Shown piece after piece: positions 1 to 7,491 of a DNA stretch of 64,000 bases (its first letter is position 1; the number at the start of each line of letters is the position of its first letter). The translations under genes and the position numbers were made by a program. A model generated the notes under the pieces. That model did no database searches. It was not told the origin of the DNA and was given only the letters and a program-made list of their open reading frames with translations. Where the stretch lies: NCBI RefSeq assembly GCF_900478135.1, contig NZ_LS483470.1, positions 3,912,275 to 3,976,274 on the forward strand, read 5' to 3'. Origin of the DNA: Leminorella richardii (lineage in GTDB: Bacteria; Pseudomonadota; Gammaproteobacteria; Enterobacterales; Enterobacteriaceae).

Positions 1-113
1 TATAACTAAAAGGAATATCAAAGCCGTTTATGTTATTTCACTTCCCTCTTCGCCTGCGGTTAACTCATCCTCAACGACTTCATTAATAATAAACACTTTT
101 CAGGATGGCAAAC

Positions 114-959
114 ATGGCACTTAAACTTCGCGTACTCTCTTTCGTACTGGCAGCAGGGCTAGTCAGCACCGCCGGTATCGCTCAGGCAGACCAGCTGGAC
201 AACATTAAAAAAGCGGGCGTTATCAACATTGCTGTATTCGACAGCAACCCGCCGTTTGGCTACGTTGATGCTAAAACCAAGCAAATCGTCGGCTATGACG
301 TAGATATTGCTAACGCTATCGGTAAAGCGTTGGGTGTCAAAGTTGAGCTGAAAGCAACTAACCCGGCTAACCGTATTCCTCTGCTGGCGTCGAAGAAAGT
401 GGACCTGATTGCCGCTAACTTCACCATTACTCCAGCGCGTGCTAAAGAGGTTGATTTCAGCGTGCCCTACTTTGCTACTGGCCAGAAGTTTATTGCCCGC
501 AAAGGGGTGTTAAAGCAGCCTGACGACATCGCTAAGCTCCGCATTGGTGCAGACAAAGGCACCGTGCAGGAAATTACTCTGCGCGACAAATACCCAACCG
601 CTAAAGTGATCTCTTATGACGACACGCCGGTGGCCTTTACCGCCCTTCGCAACGGTAACGTTCAGGCTATCACTCAGGATGACGCTAAGCTGGTAGGCCT
701 GCTGGCTAATCTGCCAGACGCCGTAAAGGCTGACTTTGAGATTTCTCCGTTCAGCATCACCAAAGAGTATCAGGGGGTTGGCGTGACCAAGGGGGAAACT
801 CGCCTGGTTGAAGAAGTGAACAAGGTGCTGCTGGCGCTGGAAAAAGACGGTGAAGCGCTGAAGATTTACGACCGCTGGTTTGGCCCAGAAACCAAATCCG
901 CCATGCCGCGCGGTGACTTTAAGTTTGGTGCGGTAGAGCCGGATCCGTCAAAAGGGTAA
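114..959 (+). CDS. Polar amino acid ABC transporter, periplasmic substrate-binding protein
   Basis: Family 3 solute-binding protein that would capture a polar amino acid in the periplasm and deliver it to the two permeases downstream. An N-terminal Sec signal peptide (LSFVLAAGLVSTAGIAQA, cut before DQLDN) is followed by the typical start of the mature domain (IKKAGVINIAVFDSNPPFGY) and the family features GYDVDIANAIGKALG and ITPARAKEVDFSVPYF. I chose the ATG at 114 (281 aa) over the in-frame ATG at 105 because AGGATGG at 102-108 is well placed as its ribosome binding site. The exact substrate cannot be read from sequence. Two strong hairpins separate it from the permease genes, a usual way to give more binding protein than permease. 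Confidence 0.88.
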   Translation: MALKLRVLSFVLAAGLVSTAGIAQADQLDNIKKAGVINIAVFDSNPPFGYVDAKTKQIVGYDVDIANAIGKALGVKVELKATNPANRIPLLASKKVDLIAANFTITPARAKEVDFSVPYFATGQKFIARKGVLKQPDDIAKLRIGADKGTVQEITLRDKYPTAKVISYDDTPVAFTALRNGNVQAITQDDAKLVGLLANLPDAVKADFEISPFSITKEYQGVGVTKGETRLVEEVNKVLLALEKDGEALKIYDRWFGPETKSAMPRGDFKFGAVEPDPSKG

Positions 960-980
960 TATCCTCAGTCGGTAAAAAGC

Positions 981-1041
981 GGGACTCGGTGCGAGTCCCC
1001 TTTTAAGTTTTCGGCCCGGGCACATACACTGTGCCCGGGCC
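981..1041 (+). terminator. Tandem intercistronic hairpins between binding protein and permeases
   Basis: Two stem-loops in series. The first has 7-bp arms GGGACTC/GAGTCCC (981-999) followed by CTTTT. The second has perfect 12-bp arms GGCCCGGGCACA/TGTGCCCGGGCC (1013-1024 and 1030-1041) followed by TTT. They probably act as a partial terminator and as an RNA-end stabiliser for the upstream message. Confidence 0.75.
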
Positions 1042-1059
1042 TTTGCGGATAAGAATACG

Positions 1060-1797
1060 ATGAACGAAAAGATAACCCAGTGGCTGATGGAGCCCCAGTA
1101 TTTGGGGTGGCTGTGGGATGGATTTCTACTGACGCTTGGGCTGTCTGCGATCTCTATCGTTACCGCAACGCTTTTAGGCGCTGCCGTTGCCGCCGCACGG
1201 GACAGTCATTTGTCCTTTTTACGGCTTCCTGCCGTCGCTTTCTGCTCCCTGTTTCGCAATACTCCGCTGCTGGTTCAGCTGTTTTTCTGGTATTTCGGCG
1301 TAGGAAAACTGCTGCCGGAAGGGGTCATCCCCTGGTTGAATACTCCCCACGAAGTCACTCTGTTTGGAATAACCGCTGCGTGGCCTTCGTTTGAATTTAT
1401 TGCCGCTACGTTCGGCCTGATGGTTTACTTCAGCGCCTTTATCGCTGAGGAAATTCGCTCCGGCATTCGCGGCGTGGCTGCCGGCCAGAAAAACGCGGCG
1501 CTGGCGCTGGGTCTTACCAATTGGCAGGCCATGCGTTACGCAATTTTGCCGCAGGCGATAAAAATCGCCTTTCCGCCGCTGCTCGGCCAGTACATGAACA
1601 TTGTTAAAAGCACCTCTCTGGCGATGGCCATCGGCGTGGCAGAGCTGTCTTACGCGTCGCGCCAGGTTGAAACAGAAACCCTGCGCGCGTTTCAGGCCTT
1701 TGGCGTGGCGACGGTGCTCTATATTGCGACCATCGCTCTGATGGAGGCGTGGGGCGCGTGGTATGGGCACCGTATGTTGGCGAAAGGAAGGCGCTGA
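1060..1797 (+). CDS. Polar amino acid ABC transporter permease (HisM/HisQ type), first subunit
   Basis: Inner-membrane permease of the polar amino acid uptake family, 245 aa. It has several hydrophobic segments and the EAA loop that contacts the ATPase (AALALGLTNWQAMRYAILPQ, near residues 147-166). SLFRNTPLLVQLFFWYFG is the usual signature of the first half. The stop codon lies 2 bases before the next start, so the two permeases are translated together and probably form a heterodimer. No ATP-binding subunit is encoded in the window. It may lie upstream of position 1 or be shared with another transporter. Confidence 0.88.
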   Translation: MNEKITQWLMEPQYLGWLWDGFLLTLGLSAISIVTATLLGAAVAAARDSHLSFLRLPAVAFCSLFRNTPLLVQLFFWYFGVGKLLPEGVIPWLNTPHEVTLFGITAAWPSFEFIAATFGLMVYFSAFIAEEIRSGIRGVAAGQKNAALALGLTNWQAMRYAILPQAIKIAFPPLLGQYMNIVKSTSLAMAIGVAELSYASRQVETETLRAFQAFGVATVLYIATIALMEAWGAWYGHRMLAKGRR

Positions 1798-1799
1798 AA

Positions 1800-2552
1800 A
1801 TGGACTTTACCGTTATCTACGACAATCTGGACTATATGCTGTGGGGCGCTTACCCTGACGGGCCGATAGGCGGCGCGGCGTTAACGCTGATTATCAGCCT
1901 GATAGCCGGGGTAGCCTCGGCGATACTGGGAATTATTCTCGGCGTTCTTCTGGCGATGTTTCGCGGCTGGGCTGGCGGGCTGTTAGCCGCTTTTCTCGGC
2001 TTTTTCCGTGCCATTCCCGTCATTATGCTGATCTTTTGGTCCTACTTTATGTTGCCGATGCTGTTTGGCATTGATATCCCGGCCATTACGTCGGTGATTT
2101 GCGCGCTGGCGCTGATTTCAGCAGCCTATCTGGCTCACGGCGTAAAGGCGGGCATTATCGCTATCGGTGCCGGGCAGTGGCAGGCGGGCATGTCTCTTGG
2201 GTTTAACCGCTGGCAGGTGCTGTGGTACATCGTTTTACCTCAGGCGCTGCGTATGATGGTGCCTTCGTTTATCAACCAGTGGATATCGCTGATTAAGGAT
2301 ACATCGCTGGCGTACGTGGTGGGTGTCGGCGAGCTGACGTTTCTCGCCACGCAGGTCAATAACCGCAGTATGGTGTACCCGACAGAAGTCTTTCTGTTTA
2401 TCGCGCTGGTTTATTTTTTGCTCTGTCTGGCGTTGGACGTCATTGCCAACGCGCTCAGCGAAAGATATGCCGTGAGTGGAAAGGGCACCAAGCGCCGCCG
2501 CGCCTTTTGGCAGTACCTGCTGCCGATAAAGACTAAACCCGGCCCGGCTTAA
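1800..2552 (+). CDS. Polar amino acid ABC transporter permease, second subunit
   Basis: Second inner-membrane permease of the same transporter (250 aa). The EAA loop reads MSLGFNRWQVLWYIVLPQAL, followed by the conserved SLIKDTSLAYVVGVGEL. The start is the ATG at 1800, preceded by AAGGAAGG. An upstream in-frame GTG at 1749 would overlap the previous gene by about 50 bases and lacks a ribosome binding site. The C-terminus ends in a basic tail (GKGTKRRRAFWQY), expected in the cytoplasm. The gene meets mdtG tail to tail with only one base between the stop codons. Confidence 0.88.
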   Translation: MDFTVIYDNLDYMLWGAYPDGPIGGAALTLIISLIAGVASAILGIILGVLLAMFRGWAGGLLAAFLGFFRAIPVIMLIFWSYFMLPMLFGIDIPAITSVICALALISAAYLAHGVKAGIIAIGAGQWQAGMSLGFNRWQVLWYIVLPQALRMMVPSFINQWISLIKDTSLAYVVGVGELTFLATQVNNRSMVYPTEVFLFIALVYFLLCLALDVIANALSERYAVSGKGTKRRRAFWQYLLPIKTKPGPA

Positions 2553-2553
2553 A

Positions 2554-3798
2554 CTATTCGTTCTGTTCAGAAGGCGCTTCGTGCGCCTTTCTGGCCAAAA
2601 ACCAGTAGGAGTAGACGGCGTTAAGCAGCACCACCAGCGCAGTAACGACAAATACGGCGCGAAAGCCTAGGCTGGCGGCAACGGTGGATCCCAGCAGAGG
2701 GCCACTGACGTTGCCGATATCTCGGAACGACTGGTTATAGCTGAAGATCCTGCCCGCTACCTGATTGCTGCACTGATAAATCAACAGCGACTGAACGGCG
2801 GGAAGCAGCGCGCCGTCAGCAGCACCCAGCAAAAAGCGTAGGGCTGCCAGCTGCCATGGGTTTTGCACGATCGACATCGGCAGCAGCACCAGAATAGAAA
2901 AAATCAGCATCGCCACAAGTATTCGCTCTGGCCCGATGCGATCTCCCAGCTTTCCCAGACGCGGCGCACTAAGCAGTGCAGCAAAGCCCGGTACGGAAGC
3001 GATAAATCCGCTGACAAATGCCAGATTATTGATATTGCCCGCCAGATCACGCACGTACAGTGTCAAAATCGGCGCGATAGAGCCGCTCGCCACCTGAATA
3101 ATCATGGTGGTGATAAACAGCCCCAGAACCAGCTTCGGTCGTTTAAGGGAGGCAAATACCTGACGACCGCTGAGCATATCCTTCTTGTGAACGCGAACGA
3201 ACTGCTCTTTGACGGCAAACAGCGTTAGTAAAAAGCTGATGAACAGCACGGTGGCCGTAATGAAGAAAACCGGGCGAAGCCCGTAGTTATCCGCCAGAAA
3301 GCCGCCGATGATGGGGCCAAGCAGCGCGCCGCTGACCGAGCCGGTAGACAGAGTGCCCAGCGCCCAGCCGCTTCGGTTTCTTGGTACTTGCGTGGCGATC
3401 AGCGCGTTGGCGTTCGGTACAAAGCCTCCCAGCACCCCGAGCAGGGCGCGCAGGATAAGAAACTGCCAGACGTTTTGCGCCAGCCCCATCAGCATCATGA
3501 TAATGGCCATTCCTAGCGCTGAGCGCAGCAGCATCAGCTTTCTTCCGCGCCGATCCGCTAGCCCGCCCCAGAACGGTGAAGCGATAGCGGAAAACAGAAA
3601 GGTAATGCTGAACGCCACGCCCGACCACAGGTTAAGCTCCGTATGGCCCGTTACGCCAAGCTGCTCAATGTACAGCGGTAAAAAGGGCATCACTAGGCTA
3701 AACCCAGCCCCGGTCAGGAAGCATCCCAGCCATACCACGTAGAGGTTGCGCTGCCAGTTAACGGTTGAAACGCTGACAGTTTCTGGTTCTGTCGTCAT
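2554..3798 (-). CDS. mdtG: Multidrug efflux MFS transporter MdtG
   Basis: Twelve-segment major facilitator drug:H+ antiporter, 414 aa, very close to E. coli MdtG (YceE) along its length, e.g. VVWLGCFLTGAGFSLVMPF near the N-terminus, WGGLADRRGRKLMLLRSALG (MFS motif A) and IFSYNQSFRDIGNVSGPL. In E. coli it raises resistance to fosfomycin and deoxycholate and belongs to the MarA/SoxS/Rob regulon. ATG start preceded by AGGTGATTC. The upstream region has an inverted repeat (CCTACAC, 6-base spacer, GTGTAGG at 3836-3855), possibly an operator. I did not recognise a clear marbox. It is the first gene of its transcript or lies 136 bases downstream of yieH on the same strand. Confidence 0.93.
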   Translation of the reverse strand: MTTEPETVSVSTVNWQRNLYVVWLGCFLTGAGFSLVMPFLPLYIEQLGVTGHTELNLWSGVAFSITFLFSAIASPFWGGLADRRGRKLMLLRSALGMAIIMMLMGLAQNVWQFLILRALLGVLGGFVPNANALIATQVPRNRSGWALGTLSTGSVSGALLGPIIGGFLADNYGLRPVFFITATVLFISFLLTLFAVKEQFVRVHKKDMLSGRQVFASLKRPKLVLGLFITTMIIQVASGSIAPILTLYVRDLAGNINNLAFVSGFIASVPGFAALLSAPRLGKLGDRIGPERILVAMLIFSILVLLPMSIVQNPWQLAALRFLLGAADGALLPAVQSLLIYQCSNQVAGRIFSYNQSFRDIGNVSGPLLGSTVAASLGFRAVFVVTALVVLLNAVYSYWFLARKAHEAPSEQNE

Positions 3799-3934
3799 GA
3801 ATCACCTGCAAACGGCAAAGAAGAAAAAAGGAGTGCCTACACATCATAGTGTAGGTCGGCGTTAGTTTAAGTTGCCATTAATGCCGCTTTTTTAAAACCC
3901 ACGCAGAGGTTAAAAACAGGGCGCTACATCAAGT

Positions 3935-4603
3935 TTATCCCTGATAAATATTCCAGCCTCGCGCTTTCCATAGCGCAGGCAGTTCACTCATGTGGTGAAA
4001 AGAGGTGACCAGTGGGTGGTCTATGGGGTGCGTATGGGGATCGGCACAGTAGTAAAAGACAGGAATACCGGCGGCGATGCCCGCGTTTGCGCCGGAAACC
4101 GAGTCTTCCACCAGAATGCATTTCTCTAACTCGACGCCAAGGCGCTCACTGGCGAAGGCAAGCAGGGCTGGGTCTGGCTTCCAGCGCTGAATATCAAAGG
4201 CGCTGTAGAGGCGATCGCCAAAAAAGTTGAGCAGGTGAGTGAGCCCCAAAGAGTGCTGCATCTTGCTGACTGGCCCGTTGGAGACCACCGCCATTGGTAC
4301 TGTCATACCTTCCAGAAGGGGCCGAATGCCATCAATCGGCTGCAGGTGGTCTTCAAACAGCTCGGCCATGTTCTGGCGATAGGCTTTTTCAAGAAGCTCG
4401 TCGGTCTGGTTCAGGCCGTACTCTTTTCTGACTTCGTCAAAGACCTGATAGAGATTGGTGCCCTTGAAGCGCGAAATGCACTCTGGCGTTGAAAGGGGAA
4501 TACCGTAGTGATTAAAAACCATAGAAAACGATTCACAGCAAAGCACTTCGCTGTCGACCAGCGTACCGTCACAGTCGAACAGAACGCACTCAACCGATTT
4601 CAT
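3935..4603 (-). CDS. yieH: HAD-family sugar phosphate phosphatase YieH
   Basis: Cytoplasmic haloacid dehalogenase-type phosphatase, 222 aa against 221 in E. coli YieH, which hydrolyses 6-phosphogluconate. Motif I is CVLFDCDGTLVDSE near the N-terminus with the two catalytic Asp residues. VVSNGP supplies motif II, RWKPDP motif III and LVEDSVSGANAG motif IV. Both the LGLTHLLNFFGDRLYSAFDI region and the KARGWNI end match YieH. The ATG at 4603 is chosen because AAGGAG lies 6 bases upstream. The longer GTG-started reading to 4633 adds ten residues not in the family. It is divergent from adeP, its neighbour in E. coli too. Confidence 0.92.
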   Translation of the reverse strand: MKSVECVLFDCDGTLVDSEVLCCESFSMVFNHYGIPLSTPECISRFKGTNLYQVFDEVRKEYGLNQTDELLEKAYRQNMAELFEDHLQPIDGIRPLLEGMTVPMAVVSNGPVSKMQHSLGLTHLLNFFGDRLYSAFDIQRWKPDPALLAFASERLGVELEKCILVEDSVSGANAGIAAGIPVFYYCADPHTHPIDHPLVTSFHHMSELPALWKARGWNIYQG

Positions 4604-4779
4604 TTTGGGCTCCTTGATATGGGTAGTCGTCACGGGGTTTTTATCACACAGACCGTTGATAGTAGAACACCGAGACGGTAAATGACAGCCCGCTGTTTAT
4701 TTTACTTTTTTTAGCGCCACAGCCAGACGTTGAGCCTCAGCTGCCTTCACTGGGGATAGCGGAATAGTGAAAATAAACC

Positions 4780-4795
4780 ATGCAATCGATTGCCC
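4780..4795 (+). promoter_or_regulatory. Candidate PurR operator upstream of adeP
   Basis: ATGCAATCGATTGCCC contains the perfect 12-bp palindrome GCAATCGATTGC and matches the PurR consensus (ACGCAAACGTTTGCGT) at 11 of 16 positions with the central CG retained. It lies 65 bases before the adeP start codon. Purine repression of adenine permease genes by PurR is known in E. coli; binding here is inferred. Confidence 0.6.
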
Positions 4796-4860
4796 ATTTT
4801 GGTATATCTAGCGACTTGGTTTTTTTACCCTTTCTTCACACACTTTCTTCGGATATCGAC

Positions 4861-6195
4861 ATGAACAAACCGGTTTCTGGTCCTGCTGACAAGCAGGGGC
4901 TGTTAGAGCGCGTGTTTCAGCTACATCAGCACGGTACCACCGTGCGCACTGAGATCGTGGCCGGCTTCACGACGTTTTTAACCATGGTTTATATCGTCTT
5001 CGTCAACCCACAAATTTTGGGTGTGGCGGGGATGGACACCGAGGCAGTTTTCGTTACAACCTGCCTGATAGCGGCAGCGGGCAGCATTTTTATGGGCATA
5101 CTGGCAAACCTGCCGGTAGCGCTGGCGCCCGCGATGGGGCTTAACGCCTTTTTTGCCTTCGTCGTGGTTGGCGCGATGGGGCATAGCTGGCAGGTAGCGA
5201 TGGGCGCTATTTTCTGGGGCTCGGTTGGCTTCCTGCTGCTGACGCTGTTTCGCATTCGCTATTGGATGATCGCCAGTATTCCGGTTAGCCTGCGGGTGGG
5301 GATCACCAGCGGTATCGGCCTGTTTATCGGCATGATGGGGCTAAAAAACGCCGGCATCATCGTTTCTAACCCAGAGACGCTGGTAGCGGTAGGCAACCTG
5401 ACCTCGCTGCCGGTAGCGTTGGGCGTGCTGGGCTTTTTCATTATTGCTGTACTGGCGGCGAAGAACATTCACGCCGCAGTGCTGGTGTCGATTGTCGTGA
5501 CCACCGGTATCGGGCTGGCGGTTGGCGATGTGACCTATCAGGGCGCGGTTTCTATGCCGCCGAGCATTGCCAGCATCATTGGGCAGGTTGACGTTAAGGG
5601 CGCGCTGGATATCGGTCTGGCGGGCGTGATTTTCTCCTTTATGCTGATCAACCTGTTTGACTCCTCTGGTACGCTGATTGCGGTTACTGACAAGGCCGGT
5701 CTGGCGGATGAAAACGGCAAGTTTCCGCGCATGAAGCAGGCTCTGCTGGTGGATAGCATTACCTCCACGGCAGGGGCTTACCTCGGTACGTCGTCTATTT
5801 CTACCTATATCGAAAGCTCATCCGGTGTATCTGTAGGCGGCCGTACCGGCCTGACTGCGGTGGTCGTCGGGCTGTTGTTCCTGGTGGTGATTTTCCTGTC
5901 GCCGCTGGCGAAGATGGTTCAGCCTTACGCCGTAGCCGGGGCGCTGATCTATGTGGGCGTGCTGATGACGTCCAGCCTGTCGCGGGTGAAGTGGAATGAC
6001 CTGACGGAAGCGACACCGGCGTTTATTACCGCTGTGATGATGCCGTTTACCTTCTCTATTACTGAAGGCATTGCGCTGGGCTTTATTTCTTACTGCGTGA
6101 TGAAAGTGGGCGTAGGCCGCTGGCGTGAAATCAGCCCCTGTGTGCTGGTCGTGGCGCTCTTGTTCCTGTTTAAGATTGTGTTTATTGACCACTAG
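4861..6195 (+). CDS. adeP: Adenine permease AdeP (PurP, YieG), NCS2/AzgA type
   Basis: Inner-membrane proton-coupled adenine importer of the AzgA branch of the NCS2 family, 444 aa against 445 in E. coli. Landmark stretches are LMVYIVFVNPQILGVAGMD-type text near residue 45, LAPAMGLNAFFAFVVV, INLFDSSGTLIAVTDKAGL and TAYIESSSGVSVGGRTG-like ISTYIESSSGVSVGGRTG. I place the start at the ATG at 4861, which gives the family length. An upstream in-frame ATG at 4780 lies inside the PurR-like palindrome and would add 27 residues absent from relatives. Divergent from yieH, convergent with hosA. Confidence 0.93.
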   Translation: MNKPVSGPADKQGLLERVFQLHQHGTTVRTEIVAGFTTFLTMVYIVFVNPQILGVAGMDTEAVFVTTCLIAAAGSIFMGILANLPVALAPAMGLNAFFAFVVVGAMGHSWQVAMGAIFWGSVGFLLLTLFRIRYWMIASIPVSLRVGITSGIGLFIGMMGLKNAGIIVSNPETLVAVGNLTSLPVALGVLGFFIIAVLAAKNIHAAVLVSIVVTTGIGLAVGDVTYQGAVSMPPSIASIIGQVDVKGALDIGLAGVIFSFMLINLFDSSGTLIAVTDKAGLADENGKFPRMKQALLVDSITSTAGAYLGTSSISTYIESSSGVSVGGRTGLTAVVVGLLFLVVIFLSPLAKMVQPYAVAGALIYVGVLMTSSLSRVKWNDLTEATPAFITAVMMPFTFSITEGIALGFISYCVMKVGVGRWREISPCVLVVALLFLFKIVFIDH

Positions 6196-6213
6196 TTTTT
6201 GCGGATATCGACT

Positions 6214-6242
6214 AGAGCGTTTCAGACTATCTGAAGCGCTCT
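6214..6242. terminator. Hairpin between convergent adeP and hosA
   Basis: Thirteen-base arms AGAGCGTTTCAGA and TCTGAAGCGCTCT with one mismatch and a 3-base loop, located in the 68 bases between the two converging genes. No strong T tract follows on either strand, so its efficiency as a terminator is uncertain. Confidence 0.55.
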
Positions 6243-6263
6243 ACATATCTGACCTGCCTAACG

Positions 6264-6680
6264 TCAGCTTTTTCCTGTCAGCGTTTTTAAAAGCGCTACC
6301 AGTTGACCCTGTTCCTGATGCGATAGGCGCGATAGAAACGCGCTGTCTACGCTGTCAGCAACGGGTATTGCCGCCTGCATAGCGGCCTCTCCTTCTGGCG
6401 TCAGATAGATAAAGCGCCTGCGCTTGTCTTCCGTACCTCTTTCTCGGCGAATCAGCCCGCGCGTTTCCATGCGCGCCAGCATTTCAGCCAGCGTGGCCTT
6501 AGTGCTAACTGCCGCATCAATAAGCTCTACCTGCTCGATACCCGGCCGTTCGGCAACGGCGAGCATGACCGCGTACTGCGGCTTTGTCAGATCCGGCAGC
6601 GCCCTGAGCCATTCGGCGGTATGTTCCTGAAACAGCTGGCGCATCAGGTGAAAAGCAAGATGTTCGAGTTTGATTCTCAT
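6264..6680 (-). CDS. hosA: HosA, MarR-family repressor of the hydroxyarylic acid decarboxylase operon
   Basis: Dimeric winged-helix regulator of 138 aa. It is very similar to E. coli HosA: RQLFQEHTAEW, PDLTKPQYAVM, AAVSTKATLAEMLARMETRG (recognition helix region, about residues 57-76) and DKRRRF before the wing. In E. coli HosA represses the kpdBCD/ecdBCD operon and is released by 4-hydroxybenzoate. Here it sits directly divergent from the same operon, with two matching palindromes in the shared region, which strongly supports the same role. ATG start with GAGGAACG as ribosome binding site. Confidence 0.92.
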   Translation of the reverse strand: MRIKLEHLAFHLMRQLFQEHTAEWLRALPDLTKPQYAVMLAVAERPGIEQVELIDAAVSTKATLAEMLARMETRGLIRRERGTEDKRRRFIYLTPEGEAAMQAAIPVADSVDSAFLSRLSHQEQGQLVALLKTLTGKS

Positions 6681-6778
6681 GGCGTTCCTCGTGCGGCAGA
6701 GGCTTAAGGGTTCATCTCGGCAGTATATTTCAACGTTTGCCCGGCGTTAACGGTTTTTATCCCTCTTTTGCGACTAAC

Positions 6779-6792
6779 GTTCTTATAAGAAC
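6779..6792. promoter_or_regulatory. Candidate HosA operator 1
   Basis: Perfect 14-bp palindrome GTTCTTATAAGAAC, about 100 bases upstream of hosA and of the decarboxylase operon. It shares the half site GTTC..GAAC with the second palindrome 74 bases away centre to centre, close to seven helical turns. Confidence 0.65.
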
Positions 6793-6852
6793 TTTTTTTA
6801 CGCTTTCGGCTTGCCATTCTCGGGCAGCGACGATAAATTACTTAACCATAAA

Positions 6853-6866
6853 GTTCGTATACGAAC
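6853..6866. promoter_or_regulatory. Candidate HosA operator 2
   Basis: Perfect 14-bp palindrome GTTCGTATACGAAC ending 20 bases before the UbiX-like start codon. As I recall, this is the sequence reported for HosA binding upstream of the E. coli operon. It would overlap the transcription start region and block expression until a hydroxybenzoate-type ligand is present. Confidence 0.78.
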
Positions 6867-6885
6867 AATATGGGTTGGAGCCACG

Positions 6886-7479
6886 ATGAAACTGATTGTT
6901 GGAATGACGGGCGCTACCGGTGCTCCGCTGGGGGTTGCTCTGCTTAAGGCATTGAAAGAGATCCCTGATGTGGAAACGCATCTGGTGATTTCGAAGTGGG
7001 CCAAAACGACGATTGAGCTGGAAACGCCGTGGCGCTTTCAGGACGTCGCCGCGCTGGCTGACGTTTACTACAGCCCGGCGGATCAGGCTGCGGCAATCTC
7101 GTCGGGTTCGTTTAAAACTGACGGCATGGTGATTATACCCTGCAGCATGAAAACGCTGGCGGGCATCCGCGCGGGCTATGCCGATGGTCTGGTGGGGCGA
7201 GCCGCAGACGTAGTGATTAAGGAAAAGCGTCGGCTGGTTCTGGTGCCGCGGGAAACGCCCCTTAGCCCTATCCATTTAGAAAATATGCTGGCGCTGTCGA
7301 ATATGGGGGTAGCGATGGTGCCTCCGATGCCCGCTTGGTACAACCACCCTAAAACCATCGATGACGTAACCAACCACATTATTGCCCGCGTGCTCGACCA
7401 GTTCGGTCTGGAGCACCCTGGCGCTAAACGCTGGCAGGGGTTATCCCATGCCGCCAGCCCGAGTGACGATATTAATTAG
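6886..7479 (+). CDS. kpdB: UbiX-like flavin prenyltransferase, subunit B of hydroxyarylic acid decarboxylase
   Basis: Makes prenylated FMN, the cofactor of the UbiD-type decarboxylase encoded next. The 197-aa length is normal for the Pad1/EcdB/KpdB branch. FMN-binding features are MTGATGAPLGVALL at the N-terminus, SSGSFKTDGMVIIPCSMKTLAGI near residue 70 and the C-terminal VPPMPAWYNHPKTIDDVTNH. Start at the ATG at 6886 with TGGAG upstream; a longer in-frame reading from 6811 would run through operator 2. First gene of a three-gene operon, 12 bases before the next gene. Names in use for the operon include kpdBCD, ecdBCD and vdcBCD. Cytoplasmic. Confidence 0.92.
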   Translation: MKLIVGMTGATGAPLGVALLKALKEIPDVETHLVISKWAKTTIELETPWRFQDVAALADVYYSPADQAAAISSGSFKTDGMVIIPCSMKTLAGIRAGYADGLVGRAADVVIKEKRRLVLVPRETPLSPIHLENMLALSNMGVAMVPPMPAWYNHPKTIDDVTNHIIARVLDQFGLEHPGAKRWQGLSHAASPSDDIN

Positions 7480-7491
7480 AAGGAGATAAAC

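Noticed and set aside
4780..4860. N-terminal extension of AdeP by 27 residues
   Set aside because: The ATG is part of the PurR-like palindrome, and the shorter protein matches the family length.
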